Program-made: the position numbers and the translations under genes
Source: Streptomyces sp. DH-12
GTDB taxonomy: Bacteria > Actinomycetota > Actinomycetes > Streptomycetales > Streptomycetaceae
DNA length: 64,000 nt
Direction: 5' to 3'
Assembly: GCF_002899455.1 (NCBI RefSeq)
Contig: NZ_PPFB01000001.1
Span: 3,068,501 to 3,132,500 of the forward strand
Notes under the pieces: model-generated
Told to the model about the DNA's origin: nothing
What the model saw: the letters and a program-made list of their open reading frames with translations, nothing else
The model's database searches: none
Part shown: one piece after another, positions 17,553 through 26,643 of the stretch
Numbering within the stretch: position 1 is the first letter of the stretch
Layout of the letters: each line of letters starts with the position of its first letter

Positions 17553-17598
17553 CGCCGCGCCGGCCCTCCCGACCGCCCTCCGACGGATCGAGGTCCCC

Positions 17599-18522
17599 GT
17601 GCCCTTGAACAGCCACGCCCTGCTGACCAGTTCCCCCGCCCGGCGGCTGCTGCGGCCGGTCGCCGACCTCGTCGACCGGCGCATCGAACGGCGGCTGCGC
17701 GCCGTGGAGGCCGCGGGCCGGGAGCGGCTGCGGGAGATCGCCGGGACGGTGGAGCGCCAGCAGCTCACCCTCGACCTGCTGCTCGGCCCCGCCGGGCGCG
17801 GTCTGTCGCGGGTGGTGTCGCCGGGACCGCTGGGCCGGTTGCACGCCGAGGTGGCGGAGCTGGCCGGGGGCCGGGACGCCGCCGTGCGCAACGTCGCCAC
17901 GGCCTACCGGCTGCTGGTCGGCCTGGAGTCGCTCGGGGCCGGGCGGATCGCCGGGGGCACGATGAACATCTGCGGCAAGCTCGGCACGATCCCCCTGCTG
18001 GACCCGCCGAACGACGAGGTGCTGGAGATCGGCACGCTCCACGGCATGTTCTGTGCGGGGCTGATCCGGATGCTGGAGCGCGACGGCCGTGAGCCGTCCG
18101 TGACGATCGTCGACCCGTTCGCCGGGATCCAGCTCCAGCCCGGCACGCCCCGCCGCTCGGACCCGTCCGGCACCCCGGTCGACGTGCGCACGGTGCGGAC
18201 CAACCTCGCCCTGGCCGGTCCGGCCGGCCTGGCCGCGCGGATCGAGCGGGGTTTCTCGCAGGACCCCGCGGTCCGCGCCGCCGTCTCGGACCGCCGCTAC
18301 GGTGTGATCGTCGTCGACGGCGACCACTCGGCCGAGGGCGTCGCGGGCGATCTGCGGTGGGCGGAGGAGATCGCCGCCCCGGGCGGGATCGTCGTGCTGG
18401 ACGACTTCGGCGACCCCAAGTGGCCGGGGGTCGCCGAGGCCCTGGAGGCCCACCTGGCGGGCGCCACCCGCTTCACGTACCTCGGGAAGGCAGCCCTGTC
18501 GGCGTTCCTGCGCGCGGACTGA
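17599..18522 (+). CDS. Class I SAM-dependent methyltransferase
   Basis: A 307-residue protein. After an Arg-rich helical N-terminus, the Methyltransf_24-type domain spans about residues 120-305: EIGTLHGMFCAGL (SAM motif I), VTIVDPFAGI, VIVVDGDHSAEGV and PGGIVVLDDFGDPKWPG. The GTG at 17599 has a GGATCGAGG ribosome site. Its stop is immediately followed by the convergent TetR stop at 18523. It probably O-methylates a sugar of the polymer or its lipid-linked precursor. The TIWKLG-like GKLGTIP insert before motif I has unknown meaning. Confidence 0.85.
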   Translation: MPLNSHALLTSSPARRLLRPVADLVDRRIERRLRAVEAAGRERLREIAGTVERQQLTLDLLLGPAGRGLSRVVSPGPLGRLHAEVAELAGGRDAAVRNVATAYRLLVGLESLGAGRIAGGTMNICGKLGTIPLLDPPNDEVLEIGTLHGMFCAGLIRMLERDGREPSVTIVDPFAGIQLQPGTPRRSDPSGTPVDVRTVRTNLALAGPAGLAARIERGFSQDPAVRAAVSDRRYGVIVVDGDHSAEGVAGDLRWAEEIAAPGGIVVLDDFGDPKWPGVAEALEAHLAGATRFTYLGKAALSAFLRAD

Positions 18523-19173
18523 TCAACTCGGCCCGTAGCGGGCCTCGATGCCGGCGACGATCAGGGCGAGGCCCTCCTCGAAGTGCTCGTCGTAGTCGCC
18601 GAAGAGGGCGGCTCCGGCCTCGGCGGCGAGCGGCCGGCCGGCCATCGCGCGGGCGCGTTCCTCGACGTCGAAGCCCGCCCGGCGCTCCCCCGGGCGCGGT
18701 TCGACGCCCTGCTCCTCGGCCACGAAGCCGAGCGTGTAGAGGAACGTCGTCTGGAGCGCCCGTACCGCCTGGGCGAGGGTGAGCCCCGCGGACGTGAGCA
18801 GACGGAGGTCGGCCTCCTGCTGCTCGGCGTGCTCCAGGCCGGTGAAGCAGGTGCCGCTGAACACCTTGGCGCCGTCGCGGTAGCCGAGCAGCGTCCGGCG
18901 CAGCACCCGGTTGACCCTGAGCAGGCGTTCCCGCCAGCCGTCGTCCGGGCCGGGTTCCGTCCCGTCGAGCATCCGGCGGAACATCTCGGTCGCCATCTCG
19001 TCCAGCAGCGCCTGCTTGTCCTTGAAGTGCCAGTAGAGGGCGGGCGCCTTGACGTCCAGTTCCCTGGCGATGGCGCGCAGGGTCAGGCCGTCCAGGCCGA
19101 CCTCGTTCAGCAGCTCCAGTGCCGTCCCGGCGACCCGTCGGCGGTCCAGCGGCGCGCGTCGTTCGGTGCTCAC
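18523..19173 (-). CDS. TetR-family repressor
   Basis: A protein of about 216 residues. The helix-turn-helix spans residues about 12-55 (LRAIARELDVKAPALYWHF), as in classical TetR, followed by a TetR_C-like ligand-binding half. The GTG at 19173 (VSTERRAPLD) is preferred over a TTG at 19182. It is divergent from an FAD monooxygenase, with two TTAAC-type palindromes between them (19184-19195, 19221-19233). I infer that it represses itself and the monooxygenase until a small aromatic ligand binds. Confidence 0.92.
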   Translation of the reverse strand: MSTERRAPLDRRRVAGTALELLNEVGLDGLTLRAIARELDVKAPALYWHFKDKQALLDEMATEMFRRMLDGTEPGPDDGWRERLLRVNRVLRRTLLGYRDGAKVFSGTCFTGLEHAEQQEADLRLLTSAGLTLAQAVRALQTTFLYTLGFVAEEQGVEPRPGERRAGFDVEERARAMAGRPLAAEAGAALFGDYDEHFEEGLALIVAGIEARYGPS

Positions 19174-19183
19174 GCTTGACAAC

Positions 19184-19195
19184 TTAACACCGTTA
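19184..19195. promoter_or_regulatory. TetR operator 1 (TTAACACCGTTA)
   Basis: This imperfect palindrome lies 11 bases upstream of the repressor start. It matches operator 2 (TTAACGCTGTTAA) in both half-sites, giving a TTAAC-N2/3-GTTA consensus. It is placed to block repressor transcription. Confidence 0.65.
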
Positions 19196-19220
19196 GGGAG
19201 ACGCTCGGACGGCGGATCAC

Positions 19221-19233
19221 TTAACGCTGTTAA
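19221..19233. promoter_or_regulatory. TetR operator 2 (TTAACGCTGTTAA)
   Basis: A 13-base palindrome centred on C/G at 19227, immediately upstream of the AAGGAGG ribosome site of the monooxygenase gene. The centre-to-centre distance to operator 1 is about 38 bases. Binding here would block monooxygenase expression directly. Confidence 0.7.
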
Positions 19234-19244
19234 GGAGGCGGACC

Positions 19245-20645
19245 GTGAACGACACCTCTGTCCTGATCGTGGGCGCGGGACCGACCGGACTCACCCTCGG
19301 CATCGACCTCGCCCGGCGCGGAGTGCCGGCGCTGGTCGTGGAGCGGGAGGACGGACTGTTCCCCGGATCGCGCGGCAAGGGCCTCCAGCCGCGCACGATG
19401 GAGGTCTTCGACGACCTCGGCGTGCTCGACCGGGTGCGGGCGGGCGGCGGCCGCTACCCGGTCGGAATGCTCTGGCGCGACGGGGAGCGGCTGGGCGAGC
19501 ACCACCTGGCGGACCCGGTGGAGCCCACCGAGGAGGCGCCGTACGAGGGCTGGATGGTGCCGCAGTGGCGCACCCAGCGGATCCTGCTGGACCGGCTGGA
19601 GGAGCTGGGCGGCAAGGTCGCCCACGGCCGCGAGGTCACCGGCGTCGCCCAGGACGAGGACGGCGTGACCGCCCACTTCGCCTCCGGGCCGCCGCTGCGC
19701 GCCGCCTGCCTGGTCGCCGCGGACGGGGGACGCTCGGCGGTGCGCCGGGCGGTCGGCGCCGGCATGACCGGCGAGGCGGTGGACCCGCTGCCGATGCTGG
19801 TGGCGGACGTGCGGATCGCCGGCCTGGACCGCGACCACTGGCACATGTTCCCGCCCCGCGAGGGCCGGGACGCGTTCCTCACCCTCTGCCCGCTCGCCGG
19901 GACGGACGACTTCCAGCTGGTCGCCCGGTTCGGCGAGGGCGCCCGGGCGGACCTCTCCCCCGACGCGGTGCGGCGGGTCGTGGCCGACCGTACGCACCTC
20001 GCCGCCGAGGACGTCACGGACGTGCTGTGGGCCTCCGACTTCCGGCCGCGCGCCGCACTCGCCGACCGCTTCCGCACCGGCCGGGTGTTCCTCGCGGGCG
20101 ACGCGGCGCACGTGCACTCCCCGGCCGGCGGCCAGGGCCTCAACACCTCCGTGCAGGACGCCTACAACCTGGGCTGGAAGCTGGGCGCGGTGCTGTCCGA
20201 CGGGGCGGACCCGGCGCTCCTCGACACCTACGAGGAGGAGCGGCGGGCGGTCGCCGCGGACGTGCTCGGCCTGTCCACCCGCATCCACCGGGGCGAGGCC
20301 GGGCGCGGCGGAGCCACCCTGCAACTGGACCTGGGGTACCGCGACTCCTCGCTCACCGCGGAGACGCGTACGGAGCCCGGCCCGGTGCGCGCGGGCGACC
20401 GGGCGCCGGACGGCCGGGCGGGCGGCGTGCGCCTCTTCGACGCCTTCCGGGGGCCGCACTGGACCCTGCTGGCGCTGGGCACGGACGCCCCCGAACCGCC
20501 CGCGGGCGTCCGGCTGGTGCGCGGCCCGTCCCACCGGACGTACGGCACGGGCCTGTTCCTGGTCCGCCCGGACGGCTACGTGGGCTGGGCCGGGGACGCC
20601 CCGGACGGGCTCGGCGCCTACCTCGCCCGGTTCGGCCGGCGCTGA
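19245..20645 (+). CDS. FAD-dependent aromatic monooxygenase
   Basis: A 466-residue flavoprotein of the p-hydroxybenzoate hydroxylase class, close to rifampicin/tetracycline/anthracycline-type hydroxylases. It has the FAD-binding GxGxxG (VGAGPTGLTLGIDLARRG), the DG motif (LVAADGGRSAVRRAVG near residue 160) and the GD motif (VFLAGDAAHVHSPAGGQGLN near residue 285). A degenerate thioredoxin-like C-terminal domain of about 100 residues follows. The GTG at 19245 has an AAGGAGG ribosome site. Control by the divergent TetR suggests induction by an aromatic compound, either for detoxification or catabolism. Confidence 0.92.
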   Translation: MNDTSVLIVGAGPTGLTLGIDLARRGVPALVVEREDGLFPGSRGKGLQPRTMEVFDDLGVLDRVRAGGGRYPVGMLWRDGERLGEHHLADPVEPTEEAPYEGWMVPQWRTQRILLDRLEELGGKVAHGREVTGVAQDEDGVTAHFASGPPLRAACLVAADGGRSAVRRAVGAGMTGEAVDPLPMLVADVRIAGLDRDHWHMFPPREGRDAFLTLCPLAGTDDFQLVARFGEGARADLSPDAVRRVVADRTHLAAEDVTDVLWASDFRPRAALADRFRTGRVFLAGDAAHVHSPAGGQGLNTSVQDAYNLGWKLGAVLSDGADPALLDTYEEERRAVAADVLGLSTRIHRGEAGRGGATLQLDLGYRDSSLTAETRTEPGPVRAGDRAPDGRAGGVRLFDAFRGPHWTLLALGTDAPEPPAGVRLVRGPSHRTYGTGLFLVRPDGYVGWAGDAPDGLGAYLARFGRR

Positions 20646-20676
20646 CGGCGCGCCCGGGCCATGAATCCCGGACGCC

Positions 20677-21327
20677 CTACGCGCTCGCCGTCGACAGCTT
20701 CACCGCGAAGCCCAGGAACAGGGCGCCGGCCGCCGAGGTGGCGCCCGCCGACAGCCGGCGGCGACGGCGGAACGCGGCGGCCAGCCGGGTGCCGCCGAAG
20801 ATCAGCGCGCTGAGGTAGAGCACGCTGGCGATCTGGGCGAGCGCGCCGAGCACCACGAAGGAGAGCGCCGGATAGGCGTAGGCCGGGTCGACGAACTGCA
20901 CGAAGAAGGCGATGAAGAACAGGATCGCCTTCGGGTTGAGCAGGCTGACCACCAGCGCCCGGCGGAACGGACGCTCACCGGGCGTCCCGGCGGCGGAGGT
21001 CCGCTCCGCGCGCTCCTCCCCTCGGGTGCGCCACATGCCCCACGCGGCGCGCAGCATCCCGACGGCCAGCCAGGCCAGATAGCCGGCGCCGGCGTACTTC
21101 ACGATGCCGAACAGCACGGCGTTCCCCTGGAGCAGGGAGGCGACCCCGGCGGCCGACAGCGTCATCAGGACGGCGTCCCCGCACCAGACGCCGGCGGCGG
21201 CCGTGTAGCCGGCGCGCACCCCGCGGCGGGCGGCGACGGACAGGACGTACAGCGAGTTGGGCCCCGGCAGCAGGATGATCAGCACCAGGCCCGCCAGGTA
21301 GGTGGGAAGGTCGACGACACCGAACAT
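20677..21327 (-). CDS. LysE/RhtB-family amino acid exporter
   Basis: A 216-residue integral membrane protein with about six hydrophobic segments. The opening FGVVDLPTYLAGLVLIILLP and the block GPNSLYVLSVAARRGVRAGY are the family signature, with SLLNPKAILFFIAFFVQF near residue 130 as the second conserved block. It exports amino acids or homoserine lactone-like compounds. It is monocistronic and convergent with the monooxygenase. The ATG at 21327 is the only reasonable start. Confidence 0.92.
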   Translation of the reverse strand: MFGVVDLPTYLAGLVLIILLPGPNSLYVLSVAARRGVRAGYTAAAGVWCGDAVLMTLSAAGVASLLQGNAVLFGIVKYAGAGYLAWLAVGMLRAAWGMWRTRGEERAERTSAAGTPGERPFRRALVVSLLNPKAILFFIAFFVQFVDPAYAYPALSFVVLGALAQIASVLYLSALIFGGTRLAAAFRRRRRLSAGATSAAGALFLGFAVKLSTASA

Positions 21328-21390
21328 GGCAAGGAGTGTCGCACGCCGTGCGACCCTCCTTGACCCCGTCCCGGCCTGCGGGAGCGACGC

Positions 21391-22971
<1,581 letters not shown>

Positions 22972-23009
22972 GATGTGCATGCCTCCCGCTGAGCAGCGTT
23001 GCTCGATCC

Positions 23010-23052
23010 GATCGCCGGTCACTCGTCAGTCACTCGCCAGTTACTCACCAGT
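23010..23052 (-). repeat. Three to four 11-bp direct repeats upstream of the mutase
   Basis: On the minus strand the units ACTGGTGAGTA, ACTGGCGAGTG and ACTGACGAGTG run without gaps (23052-23020), followed by a weaker ACCGGCGATCG. The 11-bp period places every unit on the same face of the helix. The block begins 39 bases upstream of the mutase start codon. The rest of the 308-base gap to the divergent gene is GC-rich and shows no gene. Confidence 0.7.
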
Positions 23053-23279
23053 ACAGGCCGACCCCTCGACGGACTGTAGCGGTGCGCGTGCGGCCCGGTG
23101 GAGGGGCACACGCTGGGACCTTCCTCACAGCCACCGTGGGACCCCGTTCACAGGGCCTCCTGACGGCCGTCGTCCGGTCACTCCCCACCATGCCCGCTTG
23201 TTCCGCCCCGGTCACGTCCGGGGTAGAAGTCAGGTGACGACCGGGCAGGGCCGGTGCGGCGGGACGAGGGGGGACCGGG

Positions 23280-24164
23280 GTGCGTGGGAGGGGCAGGGGC
23301 GTGGGGAAGAAAGGCATGACCGTCCTGGCGGCGCTGGGCGCGATGGCCGTGGGCACGGCAGGGTGCACGGTGCATCCCGCCGGTGCGGACGGGCAGGCCG
23401 GACCGCCGGTGCGGATCGAGGTGCCGTCCCGGACGCCGGACGCGCCACGGGCGCCCGCGTCGCCGGGCCGGACAGCGGAGGCGCCCGCGCAGAAGTCCCC
23501 GTCCGTCACGCCGTCCAGCCGCCCGACGCCGGCGCGCGTGCTGTGGTCGCCCGGCGACCAGGGGCGGGACGTACGCGAACTCCAGGCGCGGCTGCGTCAG
23601 ATCGCCTGGATCTTCCACGGCCCCACCGGCGCCTACGACGACCTGACGGCGGAGGCGGTCCGCGGCTTCCAGGGCAAGCGCGGGCTGCCGCGGACCGGGG
23701 TGACGGACACCGTGACGTGGGAGCGGCTGCGCGCCATGACGCGGGAACCGGGACGGTGGGAGCTGTACCTGATGGGCGGCCAGCCGGCCGACCCGCCCGA
23801 CCCGCGCTGCATGACCGGCCGGGTGATGTGCATCAGCAAGTCGAGCCGCACCCTGCGCTGGATGATCGACGGCCGGACGGTGTCGACCGTGCCGGTCCGC
23901 TTCGGCTCCGAGTACACGCCGACCCGCGAGGGCGTCTTCCGCGTCTACTGGAAGTCCCGGCACCACGTCTCCACGCTGTACGACTCGCCGATGCCGTACG
24001 CGATGTTCTTCAGCGGCGGGCAGGCGGTGCACTACTCGGCCGACTTCGCCGCCCGGGGCTACGCGGGGACCTCGCACGGCTGCGTGAACGTGCGCGACGA
24101 GGACGCGATCGCCCGGCTGTACGAGCAGGTGCGCGACGGCGACAAGGTCGTCGTCCACTGGTGA
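23280..24164 (+). CDS. Lipoprotein L,D-transpeptidase with peptidoglycan-binding domain
   Basis: A 294-residue exported protein. The signal peptide ends in the lipobox GTAGC (Cys near residue 29), then a Pro/Ala/Ser-rich linker to about residue 90. A PG_binding_1 domain follows (WSPGDQGRDVRELQARLRQI), then a YkuD catalytic domain with the active-site motif SHGCVNVRDEDA near residue 267. It cross-links peptidoglycan stem peptides through meso/LL-diaminopimelate (3-3 links) or attaches proteins. The start is GTG 23280 or GTG 23301; both have GA-rich ribosome sites. It is divergent from the mutase and ends at a strong hairpin. Confidence 0.93.
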   Translation: MRGRGRGVGKKGMTVLAALGAMAVGTAGCTVHPAGADGQAGPPVRIEVPSRTPDAPRAPASPGRTAEAPAQKSPSVTPSSRPTPARVLWSPGDQGRDVRELQARLRQIAWIFHGPTGAYDDLTAEAVRGFQGKRGLPRTGVTDTVTWERLRAMTREPGRWELYLMGGQPADPPDPRCMTGRVMCISKSSRTLRWMIDGRTVSTVPVRFGSEYTPTREGVFRVYWKSRHHVSTLYDSPMPYAMFFSGGQAVHYSADFAARGYAGTSHGCVNVRDEDAIARLYEQVRDGDKVVVHW

Positions 24165-24171
24165 GTAGAGG

Positions 24172-24210
24172 GGCGCGGGCGGGACCGGGGGAACGTGTCC
24201 CGCCCGCGCC
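24172..24210 (+). terminator. Hairpin terminator after L,D-transpeptidase
   Basis: A 14-bp perfect stem (24172-24185 with 24197-24210) with an 11-base loop lies 7 bases past the stop codon. Confidence 0.7.
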
Positions 24211-24387
24211 AGGTGCACGAGCCGCGGGTACGGGGGGAACCCCGGCTCCGTGCGACGGCCGATGACCAGTCGGCTCACTCAGTACTGCGTCACGAGGGCC
24301 GGAAGTGTCACACCGGGCGGTACGGAACTGCTCCGCAGGGGGGTCTGCGCAGGTCACGGGGTTTCCCGGAGGGTTCCGGCCGCCCGC

Positions 24388-25506
24388 CTAGTCCTGCTTG
24401 CCGTTGCCGTTGCCGTTGCCGTTTCCGTTGCCGTTTCCGTTGCCGTTTCCGTTCCCGTTGACCTGCCCCTTGTCCTTGCCCGGGTGGTCCTCGGCCTTGT
24501 CGGCGCCGGAGCCGCTGTTGCCGCGGACGGCGCCGTTGCCGTTGCCGTTGCCGTTCCCGTTGCCGTTCCCGTTGCCGTTGTCGCCGGTGTCCGGGCGGCC
24601 GTTGCCCTGGCCGGGGTGGGTGTCCTGCTGCTCGCCCTCGCCGCCGCCGGTCCGCGTCTCGGCGTCCTGCACGCCGGTCCCGCTCCCGGCGTCCTCGCCG
24701 CCCTTGCCGCTCTTGTCGTCCTTGCGGCCGGCGCCCTCCTTGGCGGTGACGGTGCGGCAGTAGGCGGCGACGCGGGAGGCGCCGCCCGCCGCCTCGTGCA
24801 GGGCGCGACGGCGTTCGCCGTTCACCGGCCGCCCCTCGTGCCAGGCCCGGCAGGCGGACACGACGAGCTTCCAGCGGGCGTCGCGGGCGGGCGTGCCGTC
24901 GCCGGGGGTGGTGGCCGGCGTGCGGTCGGGATCCTCGCCGCCCGGAGCCCCCTCGCCGGCGGGCTCGCTCTGGTGACGGCCCTCCGGGGAGACGCCCCGC
25001 GCCGGCGGGGACGTCAGGGGGTGGGTGGCCGTGGCGGCGCCCGCGGGGCCGGAGCGGGAGTCGTCGAAGGGCGTGCGCAGCAGCCCGGTCCCGGCGAGCA
25101 CGGCGGTGCCCCCGACCATGCCGGCGACCAGCGCGGCGGCCAGCAGGAGGCGTGCGGGACGCGGCCCGCGGGATCCGCCGGGCGTTCCGGAACGGCCGGT
25201 GCGCGGGGCGCCGAGACGGATCAGGCCGACGTCGGCGTCCCCGGGGCCGGTGCCGTGACCGGTGTGCGGGGCCGAGTCGGCCTGCCCTGTCCGTTCGTCC
25301 CTCGACTTGCGGAAGGCGGCCAGCGCGGCCGCCTCCCCGGGAAGTTCCGCGTCTGCCGTGGGCGGGGGCGCGGAGAGCGCGCGGAGCACGTCGGCGAGCC
25401 GTTCGGCCTGGTCACCGGCGGGGGGACCGGCAGCCTGGGGCGACTCACCGTTCAGCAGGCGCTCCGCCGCCTCCGCGTCCAGCCACCGGTACCGCTCATC
25501 GGCCAT
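24388..25506 (-). CDS. Single-pass membrane protein with Asn-Gly repeats, partner of ECF sigma factor
   Basis: A 372-residue protein. Residues 1-115 are cytoplasmic and acidic (AERLLNGES, AERLADVLRALSAPPP, AALAAFRKSRDE), then one membrane segment at about 118-142 (LLLAAALVAGMVGGTAVLAG). The external part has a two-Cys module (SACRAWHEGRPVNGERRR to VAAYCRTV) and two Asn-Gly runs near the C-terminus. The ATG at 25506 overlaps the sigma factor stop (TGATG), so the pair is co-translated. It resembles an anti-sigma factor in topology but has no zinc-binding HxxxCxxC motif, so the role is inferred from pairing. It is paralogous in layout to 26644-27552. I do not recognise a named family. Confidence 0.85.
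   Translation of the reverse strand: MADERYRWLDAEAAERLLNGESPQAAGPPAGDQAERLADVLRALSAPPPTADAELPGEAAALAAFRKSRDERTGQADSAPHTGHGTGPGDADVGLIRLGAPRTGRSGTPGGSRGPRPARLLLAAALVAGMVGGTAVLAGTGLLRTPFDDSRSGPAGAATATHPLTSPPARGVSPEGRHQSEPAGEGAPGGEDPDRTPATTPGDGTPARDARWKLVVSACRAWHEGRPVNGERRRALHEAAGGASRVAAYCRTVTAKEGAGRKDDKSGKGGEDAGSGTGVQDAETRTGGGEGEQQDTHPGQGNGRPDTGDNGNGNGNGNGNGNGNGAVRGNSGSGADKAEDHPGKDKGQVNGNGNGNGNGNGNGNGNGNGKQD
24400..24460 (-). repeat. Hexanucleotide Asn-Gly repeat array 1 (in coding sequence)
   Basis: About ten near-perfect copies of GGCAAC/GGAAAC on the minus strand encode an uninterrupted Asn-Gly run just before the C-terminus of the membrane protein. Such an array could change length by slippage in whole codon pairs without frameshift. 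Confidence 0.85.
24532..24580 (-). repeat. Hexanucleotide Asn-Gly repeat array 2 (in coding sequence)
   Basis: About eight copies of the same GGCAAC unit, 72 bases upstream of array 1 in the gene, encode a second Asn-Gly run. The two arrays flank a 25-residue charged spacer. Confidence 0.85.
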
Positions 25507-26180
25507 CACATGTCCTTCTGCGTCCGCGTTCGCAACTGCGTCACACTCGCGGACGTCACCGTACGACGGCGTGGTTCTCTCTGGGGCGGAAGAGCGTCGA
25601 GCACCCCTGCGGATTCCGGATGGCCGTCCGGATCGTCGCCGAGCAGCTCGGCCAGCCGGCGCAGGCCGCGGTGCGCGGCCGTCCGTACGGCGCCGGGACG
25701 CTTGCCCAGGGTCTGCGCGGCCGTCTTGGCGTCGAGGCCCACGACCACGCGCAGGACGACGGCCTCGGCCTGGTCCTGCGGCAGCCGGGAGATCAGGTGG
25801 AACGCGCCGTCGGTGGCCAGCGCCTCGATCGCCTCGCCGGCCGTGTCCGACTCGGCGGGCCGCCCGGTGAGCTCGGTCTCGTCACCGCCTATGGCCGGGC
25901 GGCGGCCGCGCATGCGGATGTGGTCCAGCGCCCGGTTGCGGGCGATGCGGGCGGCCCAGCCGCGGAAACGGTCCGCGTCCCCGGAGAACCGATCCAGGTC
26001 GCGGGCGATCTGCAGCCACGCCTCGGACGTCACGTCCTCGGCGTCGGGCTCGCCGACCAGTGTCCGGACGTACCCGAGGAGCCGCGGGTGCACGGCGCGG
26101 TACACGGTCCGGAACGCGGTCTCGTCCCCGTCCTGTGCCGCGCGCACCGCGGCGGTCAGCTCCGCGTCGTCCCCCAGCAC
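25506..26180 (-). CDS. ECF-type RNA polymerase sigma factor (module 1)
   Basis: A 224-residue sigma factor. Region 2 spans about residues 20-90 (AFRTVYRAVHPRLLGYVRTL, DAEDVTSEAWLQIARDLDRF, FRGWAARIARNRALDHIRMR) and region 4 about 130-185 (RLPQDQAEAVVLRVVVGLDA, TLGKRPGAVRTAAHRGLRRL). The GTG at 26180 has AGAAGGG upstream. It is coupled to the membrane protein that follows (TGATG). Region 4 is strikingly similar to that of the sigma factor at 27815-28483, marking a duplication. I infer that the membrane partner holds it inactive until an envelope signal. Confidence 0.93.
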   Translation of the reverse strand: MLGDDAELTAAVRAAQDGDETAFRTVYRAVHPRLLGYVRTLVGEPDAEDVTSEAWLQIARDLDRFSGDADRFRGWAARIARNRALDHIRMRGRRPAIGGDETELTGRPAESDTAGEAIEALATDGAFHLISRLPQDQAEAVVLRVVVGLDAKTAAQTLGKRPGAVRTAAHRGLRRLAELLGDDPDGHPESAGVLDALPPQREPRRRTVTSASVTQLRTRTQKDM

Positions 26181-26425
26181 GCGTGCGCCCTTCTGCGCCT
26201 CAGCCGGCGCCGCTCTCGCGGACCGGGTTGCTCGCCGTCGTCATTGCTCAATCGGTCGTTGCGGTCTCAAGGCCGCGTGCGGAGGTTGTGGTCGTTTGTC
26301 TCCCGCGGCCTGGCGCGAAAGGCACGTTACGACCTGAAACCGCGGCCCGTCCATGACCGTACAAGATGCAACTAATCCGTGACACGGGACGTGTGACAGA
26401 AAACGCATGCCCGGCGCTGTAGAAG

Positions 26426-26452
26426 GTACGGGCCGCGGCGCGGCCCGTACCG
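26426..26452. terminator. Hairpin between the two sigma modules
   Basis: GGTACGGGCCGC and its exact complement flank a 3-base loop (26426-26437 with 26441-26452). It lies about 190 bases past the module 2 membrane-protein stop and upstream of the module 1 sigma gene. The remaining gap 26181-26643 shows an A/T-richer stretch near 26330-26410, likely the module 1 promoter, and no gene. Confidence 0.6.
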
Positions 26453-26643
26453 CGCGACGGCCGGGGCCTCTCCTGTGGGGGGTGGCGGCCCCGGCCGTCC
26501 CCGCGACGCATCTTGACGCCGCGTCAGCCTCCGCACCCCGCCGGGCAGTCGCGGCGGGCACCGGGGGCCCTCCCTCCGGAGGAGGCGCCCCGCACACGGC
26601 GGGCCGCGCGAACACCCCCCGTTCGGGTGAAGGACGTCGACGC

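Noticed and set aside
13386..17900. A 1504-codon open frame on the minus strand, and a 1369-codon frame on the plus strand at 13499-17608
   Set aside because: Both are shadows of the GT2, polysialyltransferase, acyltransferase and methyltransferase genes. They are Arg/Pro/Gly/Ala-rich with the wrong third-position pattern; long stop-free frames are normal at this GC content.
6203..18522. Interpreting the cluster as a capsule of N-acetylneuraminic acid
   Set aside because: No UDP-GlcNAc 2-epimerase (NeuC) gene is present and the fused phosphatase points to a 9-phosphate route, so a Kdn-like sugar is preferred.
23010..23052. Assigning the 11-bp repeats to a SARP activator
   Set aside because: The spacing fits, but the unit does not match the TCGAG-type heptamer I associate with SARPs, and no SARP gene is in the window; kept only as unassigned repeats.
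24400..24580. Hexanucleotide arrays considered as an origin or iteron cluster
   Set aside because: They lie in frame inside a coding sequence and encode Asn-Gly; no replication genes are near.
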